A DNA stretch of 64,000 bases from Thermasporomyces composti (GCF_003386795.1 NZ_QTUC01000001.1:1612001-1676000), one strand, 5' to 3'; numbered from the stretch's first letter, positions 18,090 to 29,274 are shown. The notes: a model not told the origin generated them from the letters alone. Translations and numbers: made by a program.

Positions 18090-19058
18090 TCAGTCCGCGC
18101 GTGCGGCGGCCCGACGCCGTGCGGCCTCGTACAGCGCGATCCCGGTGGCCACACCCGCGTTGAGCGACTCCGTCCCGGACGCCATCGGGATGCGGGCGAC
18201 CAGGTCACAGGTCTCACGCACGAGCCGGGACAGCCCCTTGCCCTCGGATCCGGCGACCAGCACGACCGGGTCGCCGAGGAGGTCGACCTCGGACAGGTCC
18301 ACGTCACCGTCGGCGGCCAGACCGACGACCATGAGCCCGTCCTGCTGCAGATTCCGCAGCGCTCGGGTGAGGTTGACCGTCCGCGCCACGGGCACCCGCA
18401 GCGCCGCGCCAGCGGACGCCTTCCACGCCGCCGCGGTCATGCCCGCCGACCGACGCTCGGGGATGACGACGCCGTGCGCTCCGAACGCCGCCGCCGAACG
18501 CACCACCGCGCCCAAGTTGCGCGGGTCGGTCACCCCGTCGAGGGCCACGAGCAGCGGAGGCTGGTCCTCGTCGAGCGCGGCCTTCACACAGTCATCCGGA
18601 TCGGCGTAGGAGTACGCCGGTACCTGGGCGGCCACACCCTGGTGGACGGCACCGCCCGTCACGCGGTCCAGCTCAGCGCGTGTCACCTCCAGGAGAGGAA
18701 GCCCGCGCTCGGCCACCAGGCGCAGGATCGCCCGAACCCGGTCGTCGCGCTCGATGCGCTGCGCGACGTGGACCGTCGTCACAGGCACGTCTGCTTCCAA
18801 CGCCTCGAGCACGGGGTTGCGGCCCACGATCCACTCGGCGCGCTCACTACGGGAGCGTCCGGACCGGGCCTGCTGCGCGGCGCGCGCCGCTCGCTCGGCT
18901 TGCGCCCGACGGTAGGCCTTGTGGTAGGGACGGTCCTCGGCCTTCGGCGTCGGCCCCTTGCCCCGCAAGCCTCGCTTGTTCCGACCGCCGGAGCCTGCGG
19001 TCGGGTTGCCCTTCTGGCGTTTCCGAACCGCCCCGCGTCGTCGGCTGTTACCGGGCAC
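18090..19058 (-). CDS. rlmB: 23S rRNA (guanosine-2'-O)-methyltransferase RlmB
   Basis: This 322-residue SpoU-class enzyme methylates the ribose of G2251 in 23S rRNA using S-adenosylmethionine. A basic, disordered 70-residue head leads into the L30e-like RNA-binding part ([18 protein letters not shown]) and then the knotted SPOUT domain with [35 protein letters not shown] and the knot motif [25 protein letters not shown] at 19058 overlaps the end of cysS by 11 bases, so the two are translationally linked. The cysS-rlmB pair is conserved across actinobacteria. Confidence 0.94.
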   Translation of the reverse strand: MPGNSRRRGAVRKRQKGNPTAGSGGRNKRGLRGKGPTPKAEDRPYHKAYRRAQAERAARAAQQARSGRSRSERAEWIVGRNPVLEALEADVPVTTVHVAQRIERDDRVRAILRLVAERGLPLLEVTRAELDRVTGGAVHQGVAAQVPAYSYADPDDCVKAALDEDQPPLLVALDGVTDPRNLGAVVRSAAAFGAHGVVIPERRSAGMTAAAWKASAGAALRVPVARTVNLTRALRNLQQDGLMVVGLAADGDVDLSEVDLLGDPVVLVAGSEGKGLSRLVRETCDLVARIPMASGTESLNAGVATGIALYEAARRRAAARAD

Positions 19059-20487
19059 GGTCGCTCCTCACAGGCTCGTCCGCGAGCTGCCACCGTGGTC
19101 CGTGCGGCGTGTCGGTGACCTCGATGCCGGCCTCACGCAACCGGTCCCGCAGGGCGTCGGCCGCCGCCCAATCCTTCCGTGCGCGGGCCTCCTCGCGCTC
19201 GGCCAAAGCCGACTCCACGAGCACGGCGAGGGCCGACCGCAGCCGCTCCTCCTCGTGACCGGACCGCCGCCACTGCGGGTCGAGTGGATCGAGCCCCAGG
19301 ACGGACAGCATCGCCCGCACGTCACGGAGCCGGGCGCGCACGGTGTCCTTGTCGTCGGCCGCCAACGCGGCGTTGCCGTCGCGAACGGCGGTGTAGACGA
19401 CAGCGAGCGCCTGCGGCACCCCGAGGTCGTCGTTCATCGCAGCGGCGAACTCGTCCGGCACCGGTGGCGGCTCCGTGAAAGGCGCCGCCCCCTCCTCGCC
19501 GATGAGCTCGACCGCGTGCTGGACGAAGCTCTCCAGACGCTGGTACGCGGCGGCCGCCTCCCGCAGCGCCGACTCGGAGTACTCGATCGTCGAGCGGTAG
19601 TGGGGCGCGGCGAGGTAGTAGCGAATCTCCACCGGCCGGTACCGCTTGGCCACGTCGGTGACCAGCGCGGTGTTGCCGAGCGACTTGCTCATCTTCTCGC
19701 CGGCCAGGGTGACCCAGGCGTTGTGCAGCCAGTAGCGCGCGAACGGATAGCCGGCGCACACGGCCTGGGCGATCTCGTTCTCGTGGTGGGGGAAGACCAG
19801 GTCGACACCGCCCCCGTGGATGTCGAACGCGGCGCCAAGGTACTTCACCGCCATCGCGGAGCACTCGATGTGCCAGCCGGGTCGTCCCGGACCCCACGGG
19901 CTGTCCCACGACGGCTCGCCGGCCTTGGCGCGCTTCCACAGGGCGAAGTCGCGAGGGTCGCGCTTGGCCTCGACGTTCTCGGTGTCACCGGCGGGTTGCA
20001 CCTCGTCGACCCGCTGGCCGGACAGCGCGCCGTAGTCGGCGTAGGACCGGACGTCGAAGAGCACGTCACCCTCGCTGGCGTACGCGTGCCCGGTGTCGAT
20101 CAGACGCTCGATCAGGTCGATGATCTCGGGGATGTGGCCGGTCGCGCGCGGCTCGAGCGTCGCCGGGAGGCAGCCGAGCAGGTCGTAAGCCTGGGAGAAC
20201 GCCCGCTCGTTGCGGGCCGCGACCTCCCACCACGGCACGCCCTCCGCCGCGGCCTTGGCGATCACCTTGTCCTCGACGTCGGTGACGTTGCGGACGTAGG
20301 TGACCTGGTAGCCCTGGTGCAGGAGCCAGCGCCGCAGGACGTCGAAGCTCACCGAGGCCCGCACGTGTCCGAGGTGTGGCGGGCTCTGCACGGTCGCGCC
20401 ACAGACGTACATCGTGACCTTGCCGGGCTGGAGCGGCTCGAAGTCACGGGGTGCACGCGCACGCGTGTCGTACAGGCGCAAGCTCAT
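19048..20487 (-). CDS. cysS: Cysteine--tRNA ligase
   Basis: This 479-residue class I aminoacyl-tRNA synthetase charges tRNA-Cys. The zinc-binding start [19 protein letters not shown] includes the HIGH-type motif as HLGH; further signatures are [38 protein letters not shown] and the KMSKSLGN loop. The C-terminal anticodon region holds [24 protein letters not shown] at 20487 starts [16 protein letters not shown], the normal N-terminus. It overlaps rlmB by 11 bases. A large subtilase gene lies between it and the ispDF-carD genes with which it is often clustered. Confidence 0.97.
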   Translation of the reverse strand: MSLRLYDTRARAPRDFEPLQPGKVTMYVCGATVQSPPHLGHVRASVSFDVLRRWLLHQGYQVTYVRNVTDVEDKVIAKAAAEGVPWWEVAARNERAFSQAYDLLGCLPATLEPRATGHIPEIIDLIERLIDTGHAYASEGDVLFDVRSYADYGALSGQRVDEVQPAGDTENVEAKRDPRDFALWKRAKAGEPSWDSPWGPGRPGWHIECSAMAVKYLGAAFDIHGGGVDLVFPHHENEIAQAVCAGYPFARYWLHNAWVTLAGEKMSKSLGNTALVTDVAKRYRPVEIRYYLAAPHYRSTIEYSESALREAAAAYQRLESFVQHAVELIGEEGAAPFTEPPPVPDEFAAAMNDDLGVPQALAVVYTAVRDGNAALAADDKDTVRARLRDVRAMLSVLGLDPLDPQWRRSGHEEERLRSALAVLVESALAEREEARARKDWAAADALRDRLREAGIEVTDTPHGPRWQLADEPVRSDRAR

Positions 20488-20604
20488 TCTGTCAGGGTAC
20501 CGAGTGGCGACGTCGGTCCGATCGGTACCGCTTGCCCCCGGGGGAGACAGCGGCCTCCGGATGCGGGCCCGCCACCGCGACCGAAGATCGCTCAGCACAT
20601 GAAC

Positions 20605-20635
20605 GCTGGCCAGCGTCGTCGTGACGCTGGCCAGC
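20605..20635 (-). terminator. Strong hairpin after the subtilase gene
   Basis: A perfect 13-bp inverted repeat, GCTGGCCAGCGTC (20605-20617) and its complement (20623-20635), with a five-base loop lies just past the stop of the subtilase gene on the minus strand. No T-run follows, as is common in high-GC terminators. Confidence 0.65.
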
Positions 20636-20659
20636 CCTGTCGTACGACGTCGGTCGACG

Positions 20660-23600
20660 TCAGCTCCGGCTCAGCCGGTACGCCCGGATCACCGTCTGGT
20701 CCAGCTCCCGCCCGTCGTCGGTGCGCACACTCGCCTGGAGCGAGACGAACCTCGCCTCTTGCGGCGAAGCGGGAACAACCGCGTGGAAGCCGGCACCTCG
20801 TCTGGTGACCCGCACGCGCCGCCAGGTCGCCCCGTCGTCGAAGGAGACCGACAGCCGCACCGCGCGCGCCGTGACAGCTCCCCCGTCCGCGCTGTGCAGG
20901 GTGAGCTGCAGCGGGAACGACTCGCCGGCCGGCGCCCGGTTGAGCAGGTCGACCGGCGCGCTCGTCGACAGGTTGACGAAGGGCAACCGCCCGTCCGCTC
21001 CTGGACCGCCGGTCACCTTCCACCGTGCGCGAACCTCGGTGGCGAGCGTCGACCACTCGACGTCACGCGTCGCCCGCGTGGTGAGCTCGTAGGTCGCCTT
21101 CTCCGCGGGCAGCGGGTACACGCCGCCGTCCGGCTCGTCGCTCTCCCCGACGACGACGCCGTTCTTCCGCAGCACCGTGTGAACCTTGCCGGCGTCGACG
21201 TCGGCGATGAACGCCTGCCCCGCTCGGGACGGCGTGAACGCCGACAGCGAGACCCAGAGCAAGTCGTAGGCGAAGCCCGGTCGAGCGACGGGACCCAGCG
21301 GCGCCGCGTTCCAGCTCCGGTTCCGCACCGGTCCCCGGCGGTACACCGACTCGGCCGTGTCGTAGATCGCGCCCTGCTCCATGCGGAGCTCCTCGCTCCA
21401 CCGCACGTCCTCGCCGGGCGAGTAGAGATCGATCCGCTCGCCAGGCAGGGTGACCTCGTAGCCCTGGCCCCACGCCTCGTCGGACCACACCGGTCTCGGG
21501 AAGCTCATCTGGTAAGCCGGTCGCAGGTCGGACGAGCCCTCGCTGTGCAGCGACGCGTGGAACCTGGCCAGCTCTCGGTCGCGCACCCGGAAGGTCGGAT
21601 CCGGGATCCGGCCCTTCTCGGTCAGGAGCAGGTTGTAGCCGCGCGGCAAGGTCTTCTTGACCCGCTCCTCGCGCCCACCCCGCGTGGTCCTGTCCCGCTC
21701 CGCCGCGACGGGTTCCGGCTCGGCGAGAGCGGACTGGTACTCGAACGCGTACCGATACGCCGTGACGCGGCCGGTCGGCGTGGCGTAGAGGTCGAACGTG
21801 TCGATGTCGGTGCCGATCCCCATCCGCAGGGACCCGTTGTCGACGACGGCACGACGCAGGCCGGGGTCGGCCGTGGCGCTGTCGACGATGGCCTTGATCG
21901 GGCGCCCCGCACGGGCGTCCAAGCTGACTGTCATGTCACGGGTGAGCGAGAGCTCAGGTCTGGCCACCAGCGTGATGCTTCCGCTCTCCGGCGTCGGCCC
22001 CTCCTCGTGAACCGTCGTCAGCAGGTCGTACTGACCGCGAGGCAGCCGCAGCTGGACAGGCTCACCGAAGACCTCGATCAGGCGGATGCTGCCCACCTCC
22101 GGGTCGACGAGGTGGACCAAACCCACGCCCGGGTTGCCGGAGCGGTCCACCACGTCGAGGGTGAGGGTGTACGACTCGATCTCCTTGTCGAGACCGACGG
22201 GCGTGCGAGCGACGACCTCGCCGTTCCTCGACGCGGTCACCCACGCGCTGTAGTGACCGTCCGGTGTCCCGTTCTGGGTCGTCGCCGTGACGCTGACCTG
22301 AGCGGAGCCTCCGGCCGGCACCGTCACGCGCGGCGTGGAGAGCGTGAACATCCCGTCAGGCAAGGGAGCGCCGTCGGGGCCCACCCCAACGACGGCGAGG
22401 TCGAGGGTGACGGGAGCCTCGCCGGCGTTGTGGTAGGCGAGCTCCTTCGTGATCGGCTCGTCGTCGGTGTGCGGCCAGGGCACCACGCCCAGGCTCAGAG
22501 CGGCTGGGCTGGTCGTGATCTCCTGCTCGATCGCCCGTCCAATGTCGAGCCGGCCCCCGCCTTGCTGGAACACGCTCAGCCCGGGCAGCGGGGCGGCGCT
22601 GGCCGTGAGCGCCGCGGCCAACTGGTCGGCCGTCCAGTCCGGGTGCCGCTGCGCGAGGAGCGCGGCCGCGCCCGCGACGTGCGGAGCCGCCATGGACGTG
22701 CCTGACAGGCGGACGTAGTGCTCGTCCACGACCTCCCCGAGCGCGCTGTCCGCCGCTCGGGCGGCGACGATTCCCTCGCCGGGTGCTGTCAGGTTGGGCT
22801 TGACGGCACTGTCGCCCACGCGGGGCCCGGTGTTGGAGAAGTCGCTGAGCTCGTCGGACTTGCTGACGCTCCCCACGGCGAGCGCGCGGTCGGCCGCCGC
22901 CGGCGCGGAGACCCGATCGTCGTGGAAGCAGAACGGGTCGTTGGGGTGGTTGCCGGCCGCCACGACGAACAACGCGCCGGTGCTCTCGGTCAGGGAGTCG
23001 ACCGCCTGAGACAGCGGATCACTCCCGTCGGTGGCACACGTACCCAAACTCAGGTTGACGACCTTCGCACCCTGGCTGGTGGCCCACTCCATCCCGGCCA
23101 GCACCCAGGACTCCATGCCCCAACCGCCGTCGTCGAGCACCTTGCCGACGAGCAGCTCGGCATCCGGCGCCACGCCCTTGTACCTGTCGCCGGACGCGGC
23201 CCCGTCACCCGTAGCGATCGAGGCGACGTGCGTGCCGTGACCGAAGTAGTCGCGCGGGTCGCCAGTCTCGGTGAAGTCCTCGGCCTTGCGGACCGAGAGG
23301 TCGGGATGGTCTTCGTCGACACCCGAGTCGAGGACGGCCACGGTCACGCCCTCGCCGGTCAACCCCGCCTCCCATGCCTGCGGCACTCCCACCTGGGGCG
23401 CGCTCTCGTCCAGGACCGCGCGCACCGGTCCGTCCAGCCACACCTTCTCGACACCGCGCTCGAGCCTCGTTCGGGCACCGCTGTCAACGGTGAGCTGCGT
23501 CCACAGACGCGCGACGCCGTCCTTGGCCGCATGGACGACGGCCGCGTCGATGCTGCGCAGCTCGCGCGCGATCCGCGCACCCGCCTGGCTGAGGTCCGCC

Positions 23601-24067
23601 CGGACGGAGGTCCGCGCACCGCTGGCGTACTCGACGATGAGTGGCAGCTCGCGACGACGGCTGTCGTCGTAGCCGGACTCGATCAGGCCGGTCACGTTGA
23701 ACAGCCGGAGGTCGAGACGCTCGCCGGCGAGCAGGGGGAGCGCGTCGACGGGAACGACGTACAGGCTCCCCTCCCGGTTCTCCCACTCGACGAAGCGAAC
23801 CCCGGAGCGACCTGGGGCGGGATGGACGCGGATGTGTCGGCGACCGTCACGCCACTGGCTGACCTCCACCCGGTCACCTGTGATGAGCGTGACGGTCGAG
23901 ATCCTCCGCGGGTGCTTCTCGTGAGCCGCCGCCTCCGCGCTGACGTCGTGCTCGACTCGAGGTCCGTGTGGCGGTTGAGCGCCGGCACCCCCGCTCATCG
24001 TGACGGCGGCGACCACCGCCATCACGACGCTCGCGACGCCACGCCGCACTCGTCGGTGTACTCCCAC
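20660..24067 (-). CDS. Secreted S8 (subtilisin-family) serine peptidase, large multidomain
   Basis: This 1135-residue exported protease has a signal peptide ([20 protein letters not shown]), a propeptide-like region of about 200 residues, and a subtilase domain with Asp247 ([14 protein letters not shown]), His277 ([10 protein letters not shown]), the oxyanion Asn in [11 protein letters not shown] and Ser458 ([13 protein letters not shown]). About 650 residues follow as beta-sandwich/Fn3-like modules, which in this family help stability or substrate access. GTG at 24067 is preceded by GGGAGGA at proper spacing, better than the upstream GTG at 24106. It likely degrades extracellular protein. 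Its position between cysS and ispF is unusual for this conserved neighbourhood and suggests insertion. Confidence 0.9.
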   Translation of the reverse strand: MGVHRRVRRGVASVVMAVVAAVTMSGGAGAQPPHGPRVEHDVSAEAAAHEKHPRRISTVTLITGDRVEVSQWRDGRRHIRVHPAPGRSGVRFVEWENREGSLYVVPVDALPLLAGERLDLRLFNVTGLIESGYDDSRRRELPLIVEYASGARTSVRADLSQAGARIARELRSIDAAVVHAAKDGVARLWTQLTVDSGARTRLERGVEKVWLDGPVRAVLDESAPQVGVPQAWEAGLTGEGVTVAVLDSGVDEDHPDLSVRKAEDFTETGDPRDYFGHGTHVASIATGDGAASGDRYKGVAPDAELLVGKVLDDGGWGMESWVLAGMEWATSQGAKVVNLSLGTCATDGSDPLSQAVDSLTESTGALFVVAAGNHPNDPFCFHDDRVSAPAAADRALAVGSVSKSDELSDFSNTGPRVGDSAVKPNLTAPGEGIVAARAADSALGEVVDEHYVRLSGTSMAAPHVAGAAALLAQRHPDWTADQLAAALTASAAPLPGLSVFQQGGGRLDIGRAIEQEITTSPAALSLGVVPWPHTDDEPITKELAYHNAGEAPVTLDLAVVGVGPDGAPLPDGMFTLSTPRVTVPAGGSAQVSVTATTQNGTPDGHYSAWVTASRNGEVVARTPVGLDKEIESYTLTLDVVDRSGNPGVGLVHLVDPEVGSIRLIEVFGEPVQLRLPRGQYDLLTTVHEEGPTPESGSITLVARPELSLTRDMTVSLDARAGRPIKAIVDSATADPGLRRAVVDNGSLRMGIGTDIDTFDLYATPTGRVTAYRYAFEYQSALAEPEPVAAERDRTTRGGREERVKKTLPRGYNLLLTEKGRIPDPTFRVRDRELARFHASLHSEGSSDLRPAYQMSFPRPVWSDEAWGQGYEVTLPGERIDLYSPGEDVRWSEELRMEQGAIYDTAESVYRRGPVRNRSWNAAPLGPVARPGFAYDLLWVSLSAFTPSRAGQAFIADVDAGKVHTVLRKNGVVVGESDEPDGGVYPLPAEKATYELTTRATRDVEWSTLATEVRARWKVTGGPGADGRLPFVNLSTSAPVDLLNRAPAGESFPLQLTLHSADGGAVTARAVRLSVSFDDGATWRRVRVTRRGAGFHAVVPASPQEARFVSLQASVRTDDGRELDQTVIRAYRLSRS

Positions 24068-24267
24068 CAGCGTCCTCCCTCTGTGTGGCCGAGATCGGCC
24101 GTTCACCAGAGGAGATCACCGAGCGGGCGAAAAGGATGCCGCGTGGGAGTGATTTCTCACGCACCCGGAGCTCACCCGCGGTCGAGTGCACACCGGTCCC
24201 CCGGGCGAGCGTGGGTGGTGACACCACGGTTCGCGACAGCGGAGCGTCCGTCGCGGGGTCGTCCGGC

Positions 24268-24771
24268 TCAGTCGTCCCGGGGCAGGACGAGCGCGGTCGC
24301 GAACGCAGCCAGTCCCTCACCGCGGCCGGTGAACCCCAGGCCGTCGGTCGTGGTGGCCGACACCGACACCGGCGCGCCGCACGCCTCGCTCAACGCACGC
24401 TCAGCCTCCACCCGGCGCGGGCCGATGCGAGGCCGAACCCCGATGATCTGGACGGCGACATTGCCGATGCGCCAGCCCGCCCGACGGACCCGAGCTGCCA
24501 TCTCGGCGAGCAGCGCGACGCCGTGGGCGCCGGCCCACGCCGGGTCCGACGTCCCGATCTGCTGCCCGAGGTCACCCAGCCCTGCCGCGGACAGGATCGC
24601 GTCGCAGCAGGCGTGCGCGGCGACGTCACCGTCGGAGTGCCCGGCGAGACCGACGGGCTCGTCCGGCCACAGCAACCCCGCCACCCACAGGGGACGGCCC
24701 GGGGCGAACGGGTGGACGTCGACGCCGACTCCCACTCGCGGCGCCGAGGGTGGCCTAGGCGCGGGCACCAT
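24268..24771 (-). CDS. ispF: 2-C-methyl-D-erythritol 2,4-cyclodiphosphate synthase
   Basis: This 167-residue enzyme closes the cyclodiphosphate ring in the MEP pathway of isoprenoid synthesis. Metal ligands lie in GVGVDVHPF and [25 protein letters not shown]; the CDP-binding and trimer parts include [12 protein letters not shown] and [14 protein letters not shown]. The length is normal. The gene overlaps ispD by 17 bases (24755-24771), so the two are translated together and act two steps apart on the same route. Confidence 0.97.
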   Translation of the reverse strand: MVPAPRPPSAPRVGVGVDVHPFAPGRPLWVAGLLWPDEPVGLAGHSDGDVAAHACCDAILSAAGLGDLGQQIGTSDPAWAGAHGVALLAEMAARVRRAGWRIGNVAVQIIGVRPRIGPRRVEAERALSEACGAPVSVSATTTDGLGFTGRGEGLAAFATALVLPRDD

Positions 24772-25471
24772 CGGCTCGTCGTCGGGTGAGGAACGCCTCG
24801 CCGAGGAGAAGGTCAGAAGGCTGCGTGACCTTGAACGCCTCCGGCGCGCCAGGGATCGTCACGACACAGCCCCCGATGCGTTCGACGAGAGAGGCGTCGT
24901 CGGTGATCGTCGCGACCTCCGCGGGGTCAGCGGTCGCGGCCCAGGCGTGAGCCTTCGCCAGCACCGACCTCCGGAAGCCCTGCGGTGTCTGGACGGCACG
25001 CAACTGGCTCCGGTCGAGGGTGCGCACCACCTGGTCGCCCACGACCTGCTTGACCGTGTCGACGAGCGGCACGACGGGGATGCAGGCGTCAGCGCGGGTG
25101 CGAACCGTCACCGCCACCGCCTCGGCCAGCTCCGAGGGGGCAAGCGGACGAGCGGCGTCGTGAACCAGGACGATCTCGACGTCGGCTGGGAGCGCCGCCA
25201 GTCCGTGCGCCACCGACTGTCGCCGGTCGACACCGCCGGCAACCACCACCACCTCGGCACCCCACTCGAAGTCCGCGAGCAGCCGCTCCACGGTGTGGAC
25301 GTCGTCCACCGGAGCCGCCACGACGACCAGCTCCACCGACGGCGCTTGCGCGAGCGCACGCACCGCATGGACGAGGAGCGGAGCGCCGCCCAGCGGGCGC
25401 AGCGCCTTCGGCACGCCCGGCCCGAGCCGGTCGCCACGGCCCGCGGCGGGAACGATCGCGGCGGTTCTCAT
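24755..25471 (-). CDS. ispD: 2-C-methyl-D-erythritol 4-phosphate cytidylyltransferase
   Basis: This 238-residue enzyme makes CDP-methylerythritol from MEP and CTP. The nucleotide-binding start [21 protein letters not shown], the [19 protein letters not shown] segment, the [15 protein letters not shown] motif and the end [15 protein letters not shown] are diagnostic. ATG at 25471 ([11 protein letters not shown]) gives the usual N-terminus; GTG at 25483 would add four residues. It lies downstream of carD with 159 bases between them, including a GC-rich hairpin. Confidence 0.97.
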   Translation of the reverse strand: MRTAAIVPAAGRGDRLGPGVPKALRPLGGAPLLVHAVRALAQAPSVELVVVAAPVDDVHTVERLLADFEWGAEVVVVAGGVDRRQSVAHGLAALPADVEIVLVHDAARPLAPSELAEAVAVTVRTRADACIPVVPLVDTVKQVVGDQVVRTLDRSQLRAVQTPQGFRRSVLAKAHAWAATADPAEVATITDDASLVERIGGCVVTIPGAPEAFKVTQPSDLLLGEAFLTRRRADGARA

Positions 25472-25588
25472 CGACGTCGTCACACAGGAAGGGTCACGCA
25501 GGAAGAAGTGAGATCACACGAGGGCGCGACGCGGCCGCAGGCGCGCGACAGCGAGAAAGGACACTAGAGAGACACTAGAGAGGTGGTG

Positions 25589-25612
25589 CGGGCCCCGGAC
25601 ACCCCGGGGCCC
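25589..25612 (-). terminator. GC-rich hairpin between carD and ispD
   Basis: CGGGCCCCGG and CCGGGGCCCG form a stem with a short ACAC loop just after the carD stop codon on the minus strand. There is no T-run. It could terminate carD transcription or attenuate read-through into ispDF. Confidence 0.45.
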
Positions 25613-25630
25613 GACGCCTGACGACGCTCG

Positions 25631-26116
25631 TCAGGACGCGAGCACCTCGTCGAGGAGCTTCTCCGCCTTGTCCTCGTTCGTGTTCTCCGCCAGTGCGAGC
25701 TCAGACACCAGAATCTGGCGAGCCTTGGCGAGCATCCGCTTCTCGCCCGCGGACAACCCTCGGTCGCGCTCCCGGCGCCACAGGTCACGAACCACCTCAG
25801 CGACCTTGATGACGTCACCGGAGGCGAGCTTCTCCAGGTTGGCCTTGTAGCGCCGTGACCAGTTGGTCGGCTCCTCGGTGTGGGGAGCCCTCAGCACCTC
25901 GAAGACCTTCTCCAACCCGTCCTGACCGACGACGTCGCGCACGCCGACGAGGTCGACGTTGTCTGCCGGGACTCGTACTACGAGATCGCTTTGCGAGACG
26001 ATGCGAAGGACCAGGTAGGTCTTCTCTTCGCCCTTGACATTGCGGACCTCGATATCGTCGATGACGGCCGCCCCATGATGGGGGTACACCACTGTCTCGC
26101 CGACCTTGAAAGTCAT
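25631..26116 (-). CDS. carD: CarD family transcriptional regulator
   Basis: This 161-residue protein binds the RNA polymerase beta subunit and promoter DNA and stabilises open complexes, especially at rRNA promoters. The N-terminal Tudor-like RNA-polymerase-interaction domain begins [20 protein letters not shown]; the helical C-terminal DNA-binding domain runs from [19 protein letters not shown] through [20 protein letters not shown]. The length matches mycobacterial CarD. ATG at 26116 follows GGAAGGGGTACCTGACAT. It heads the carD-ispD-ispF block. Confidence 0.97.
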   Translation of the reverse strand: MTFKVGETVVYPHHGAAVIDDIEVRNVKGEEKTYLVLRIVSQSDLVVRVPADNVDLVGVRDVVGQDGLEKVFEVLRAPHTEEPTNWSRRYKANLEKLASGDVIKVAEVVRDLWRRERDRGLSAGEKRMLAKARQILVSELALAENTNEDKAEKLLDEVLAS

Positions 26117-26587
26117 ATGTCAGGTACCCCTTCCTCGAAGACAAGGGTAACACGGGGCGTACGGGACTCCCTCGACGTTTCCGCAGGTCAGCCGCGGGAT
26201 GAGGGCTTGACAACTCGCGAATCTTCCGTTTTCCCAGGTGAGACACCCCGCCCACCGGAGGCGTCCACCGGTCCTGGTCACCCAGCGCGACCGGTGAACG
26301 CGGCGCCACGCCGTGGTCGGGCACCGTCCCGAGACGATTGTCGCCTGTGAGCTCGACAGACCAGCCACCGCCGGCAACCGGGTCGCTTCGGCTGCTCCTG
26401 AGCCATGCGCCACGTACGCACCTTTCGTCCCGGAACCAGCGCTCCGTCTCGTTTCGGCCGCCCTCAGGCCGCCTCGGTGGGCCGCCTCGGCGGGCCGCCT
26501 CTGCGGACCCGAGACCCTGACCATTAGGCTGTGCTGCGCCCGGATGTACCCAGTGTGGGGTCCGGACGCCCGGGAGGAAGGAACGCC
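26117..26587. other. Divergent intergenic region between carD and the lipoprotein gene
   Basis: No gene is convincing here. A TTGACA hexamer occurs at 26207-26212, but I find no matching -10 element at 16-18 bases on either strand. The stretch around 26440-26510 contains short GCCGCCTCGG repeats. Promoters for carD (minus) and the lipoprotein gene (plus) must lie within it. Confidence 0.45.
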
Positions 26588-27121
26588 GTGCAGTCTTCGA
26601 AGATCAGCCGCCGACTCGCCCTCGGCCTGGTCGCCGTCGCGCTCCCCGCTCTGACCAGCTGCGCTGGCAGCTTCGAGGCTCAGCTGCAAGAGCCCTACAC
26701 GCCCGGGAACGCGGTCTGGGCTGACACCGACGACCTTCGCGTGCGCGGGGTGGTGGCCGTCGCATCGACCGACGGCGCCGCCACGCTGGTCGCCACCATC
26801 CTCAACGAGGGTGACGCCGACGACGCGCTCGTCGCCATCCGCGTCCCCGGAGGTCGTGCACGCATCGGCGCGGGAACCGTGCCGAGGTCGACGGTTCCGC
26901 TGCCGGCTGGTGGCGTGGCCGTGCTGGGCGCGGACACCACCCTGGGGGAGGCGACGCCGGTCGCGATCGAGAGTCGCTCGGTGCGGCTCGGCTCCACGGT
27001 TCCGGTGGTCTTCGACTTCGAGCGCGCGGGCAGCGTTCGCCTGAACGTGCTCGTCGTGCCGCGGCGGGGCGAGTACGCGACCGTGCCACCGCCCACGGGC
27101 ATGCCCCGAACCGGCGCCTGA
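26588..27121 (+). CDS. LpqE-like lipoprotein
   Basis: This 177-residue protein has a lipoprotein signal with lipobox LTSC (SRRLALGLVAVALPALTSCAG). The mature part is a beta-sandwich of about 150 residues with RGVVAVASTDGAATLVATIL, GDADDALVAIRVPGG and SVRLNVLVVPRRGEYATVPP, resembling actinobacterial LpqE proteins and, more distantly, copper-chaperone-like PCuAC sandwiches; the Met/His copper ligands of the latter are not evident. GTG at 26588 lies six bases after AGGAAGG. It is convergent with regX3 and divergent from carD, the position where similar lipoproteins are often found. Its role is unknown. Confidence 0.8.
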   Translation: MQSSKISRRLALGLVAVALPALTSCAGSFEAQLQEPYTPGNAVWADTDDLRVRGVVAVASTDGAATLVATILNEGDADDALVAIRVPGGRARIGAGTVPRSTVPLPAGGVAVLGADTTLGEATPVAIESRSVRLGSTVPVVFDFERAGSVRLNVLVVPRRGEYATVPPPTGMPRTGA

Positions 27122-27196
27122 GCGGCCGACGGGCCGCCGCGCACCGTTGTGGGGGCCCAGGCGCGCGCTCCCGTCCGCCGCGGAGCGCTGCCGGGG

Positions 27197-27877
27197 TCAG
27201 GCCTCGAACTTGTAACCCAGGCCGCGCACGGTCACCAGGTGACGCGGGTTCGAGGGGTCAGGCTCGATCTTCGCCCGCAGTCGCTTGACGTGGACGTCGA
27301 GCGTCTTGGTGTCCCCCACGTAGTCGGCACCCCAGACCCGGTCGATGAGCTGCGCCCGGGTCAGGACCCGGCCGACGTTCCGAAGGAGCGCCTCCAACAG
27401 CTCGAACTCCTTCAACGGGAGGCGGACCTCGGCGCCGTTCACCGTGACCACGTGCCGATCGACGTCCATCCGCACCGGTCCGCCCTCCAGCACCGACCGC
27501 GTGCCCTCGGCCACCTCGGTGCCCCGCCGCAGGACGGCGCGAATACGGGCTACCAGTTCACGGGGGCTGAACGGCTTGGTGACGTAGTCGTCTGCGCCGA
27601 GCTCGAGGCCGACGACCTTGTCGATCTCAGAGTCCTTGGCGGTCACCATGATCACGGGGACGTTGGACCGGCGACGCAACTCCCGACACACCTCGGTACC
27701 GGGGAGCCCGGGCAGCATCAGGTCCAACAGCACGATGTCGGCGCCGCCACGGTCGAACTCCTCCAGCGCGCTGTTGCCGTCCGCGGCGAGCGCGACCTCG
27801 AAGCCTTCCTTGCGGAGCATGTATGACAGCGCGTCGCTGTAGCTCTCCTCGTCCTCGACGACAAGAACACGGGTCAC
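27197..27877 (-). CDS. regX3: Response regulator, RegX3-like (OmpR/PhoB family)
   Basis: This 226-residue phosphate-type regulator has a receiver domain with the acidic pocket EDEE, the phosphorylated Asp in ADIVLLDLMLPGLPGTEV, the Thr in VIMVTAKDSEID and Lys in DDYVTKPFSPREL. The winged-helix domain contains LPLKEFELLEALLRNVGRVL and TLDVHVKRLRAKIEPDPSNP. It overlaps senX3 by four bases. In mycobacteria the SenX3-RegX3 pair governs the phosphate-starvation response; the same role is inferred here. The stop is convergent with the lipoprotein gene. Confidence 0.93.
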   Translation of the reverse strand: MTRVLVVEDEESYSDALSYMLRKEGFEVALAADGNSALEEFDRGGADIVLLDLMLPGLPGTEVCRELRRRSNVPVIMVTAKDSEIDKVVGLELGADDYVTKPFSPRELVARIRAVLRRGTEVAEGTRSVLEGGPVRMDVDRHVVTVNGAEVRLPLKEFELLEALLRNVGRVLTRAQLIDRVWGADYVGDTKTLDVHVKRLRAKIEPDPSNPRHLVTVRGLGYKFEA

Positions 27878-29121
27878 GGAGCGGCCTTTCTCGACGAGAC
27901 AACGGATGAGTGGTCCAGCCCGACAGGTGACGGCGTGTTCGGCGACGTCTCCGCCGCCGACGGCTCGGCCCGCAGCGGCAGCCGGAGGGTGAAGGTCGAA
28001 CCCTCTCCCTCCACGCTGCGCACCGTGACCGAGCCGCGATGACTGGCCGCCACGTGCTTGACGATCGACAGACCGAGCCCGGTCCCGCCGGTCTGTCGGC
28101 TCCGGGCACGGTCCACGCGGTAGAAGCGTTCGAAGACGCGCTCCAGCTCGTGCTCAGGGATGCCGACACCCTGGTCGCTGACCGCGATCTCGACGACGTC
28201 GCCATGGCGGCCCGCGCTGTCGTCGCCAGCGGCTCGGCGCACGTCGACGACGACGCGCGAACCCTCGGGGCTGTAGGTGACGGCGTTCTCGACGATGTTG
28301 CCCAGCGCGATGACGAGCTGCTCGCGATTGCCGGTGACGACGAGGCCACGCTCGCCGGTGTGGACCAGGTCGATGTCCTTGGCTTGCGCGTCCACTCCGC
28401 ACCGGTCCAGTGCCGCGACCACGACCTCGTCGACGGGTACCGGCGTGGCCTCCTCGACCGGATCGTCGCCTTGCACCCGGGACAGTTCGATGATCTGCTG
28501 CACCAGCCGGGTGAGCCGCTCGGCCTCCAGCCGCATCCGACCCGAGAACCGTTGGACGGCTTCCGGATCGTCCGCCGCCTGCTCCACCGCCTCGGCGAGG
28601 AGGCTGAGCGCGCCGATCGGTGTCTTGAGCTCGTGGCTGACGTTGGCCACGAAGTCACGCCGGATCGCGTCGACGCGTCGCTCCTTGGTGCGGTCCTCGA
28701 CCAGGATCAGCACCAGCTCGCTCCCCAGTGGGGCGACCCGTGCCGACAACGACACCAGGTCGACTCCCGAGCGGCCGCGCGGCAGCTCGAAGTCCCACTG
28801 CCGAATCTCGCCGTCGCGGCGGACCTGGTCCACGAGGTCGCGCAGCTCCGCCCGCTCCAGCGTGGATCCGCGGACCAGACCGAGCGCCCTCGCCTGAGCG
28901 CTGGCGTATCGGACGTCGTTGCGCGGCCCGACGACCACCGAGGCCGATCGGAGGACGGCGAGCACCTTGGCGACGTCGGGCGGGACTGCTGGCCGGTGCT
29001 CGGCGCTGGCGCGGGCCCGGCTCCGTTCGCTGAAGTCGACAAAGGCGACGGCGAGGACGCCGAGGACGAGACCGGCGAGTCCGCCGAGAGTCGCGGCGAG
29101 CGTCGCGTCCACGCTGGCCAT
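27874..29121 (-). CDS. senX3: Sensor histidine kinase, SenX3-like
   Basis: This 415-residue membrane kinase has one obvious transmembrane helix (LAATLGGLAGLVLGVLAVAF), a PAS-like sensory segment (ASVVVGPRNDVRYASAQARA), the dimerisation/phospho-acceptor box NVSHELKTPIGALSLL, and an ATPase domain with the N box ALGNIVENAVTYSPEG, G1 SDQGVGIP, F box FERFYRVDRARS and G2 GGTGLGLSIV. ATG at 29121 gives MASVDATLAATLGG; an upstream GTG at 29148 would add nine residues. It overlaps its partner response regulator by four bases. Mycobacterial SenX3 senses phosphate supply through the Pst system; no pst genes are in this window. Confidence 0.92.
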   Translation of the reverse strand: MASVDATLAATLGGLAGLVLGVLAVAFVDFSERSRARASAEHRPAVPPDVAKVLAVLRSASVVVGPRNDVRYASAQARALGLVRGSTLERAELRDLVDQVRRDGEIRQWDFELPRGRSGVDLVSLSARVAPLGSELVLILVEDRTKERRVDAIRRDFVANVSHELKTPIGALSLLAEAVEQAADDPEAVQRFSGRMRLEAERLTRLVQQIIELSRVQGDDPVEEATPVPVDEVVVAALDRCGVDAQAKDIDLVHTGERGLVVTGNREQLVIALGNIVENAVTYSPEGSRVVVDVRRAAGDDSAGRHGDVVEIAVSDQGVGIPEHELERVFERFYRVDRARSRQTGGTGLGLSIVKHVAASHRGSVTVRSVEGEGSTFTLRLPLRAEPSAAETSPNTPSPVGLDHSSVVSSRKAAP

Positions 29122-29274
29122 CGTAGGCAACCGGGCCCACGCGACCACGACGCCCGCCGCCGCCCCCCGCTGACCGTCCGCAAGATTTCACCCGCTGTTC
29201 ACGGTGTCCTCCTCTGGGCGGAACCTCCCGGACGCGTCACGGGCGCTTCCCGGTGCGGACGGGTGGTCACGGCC

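Noticed and set aside
22718-25567. A 949-residue plus-strand open frame
   Set aside because: Antisense to the subtilase, ispF and ispD; no recognisable domain.
26207-26212. TTGACA as a -35 promoter element
   Set aside because: No acceptable -10 hexamer is found at 16-18 bases on either strand.
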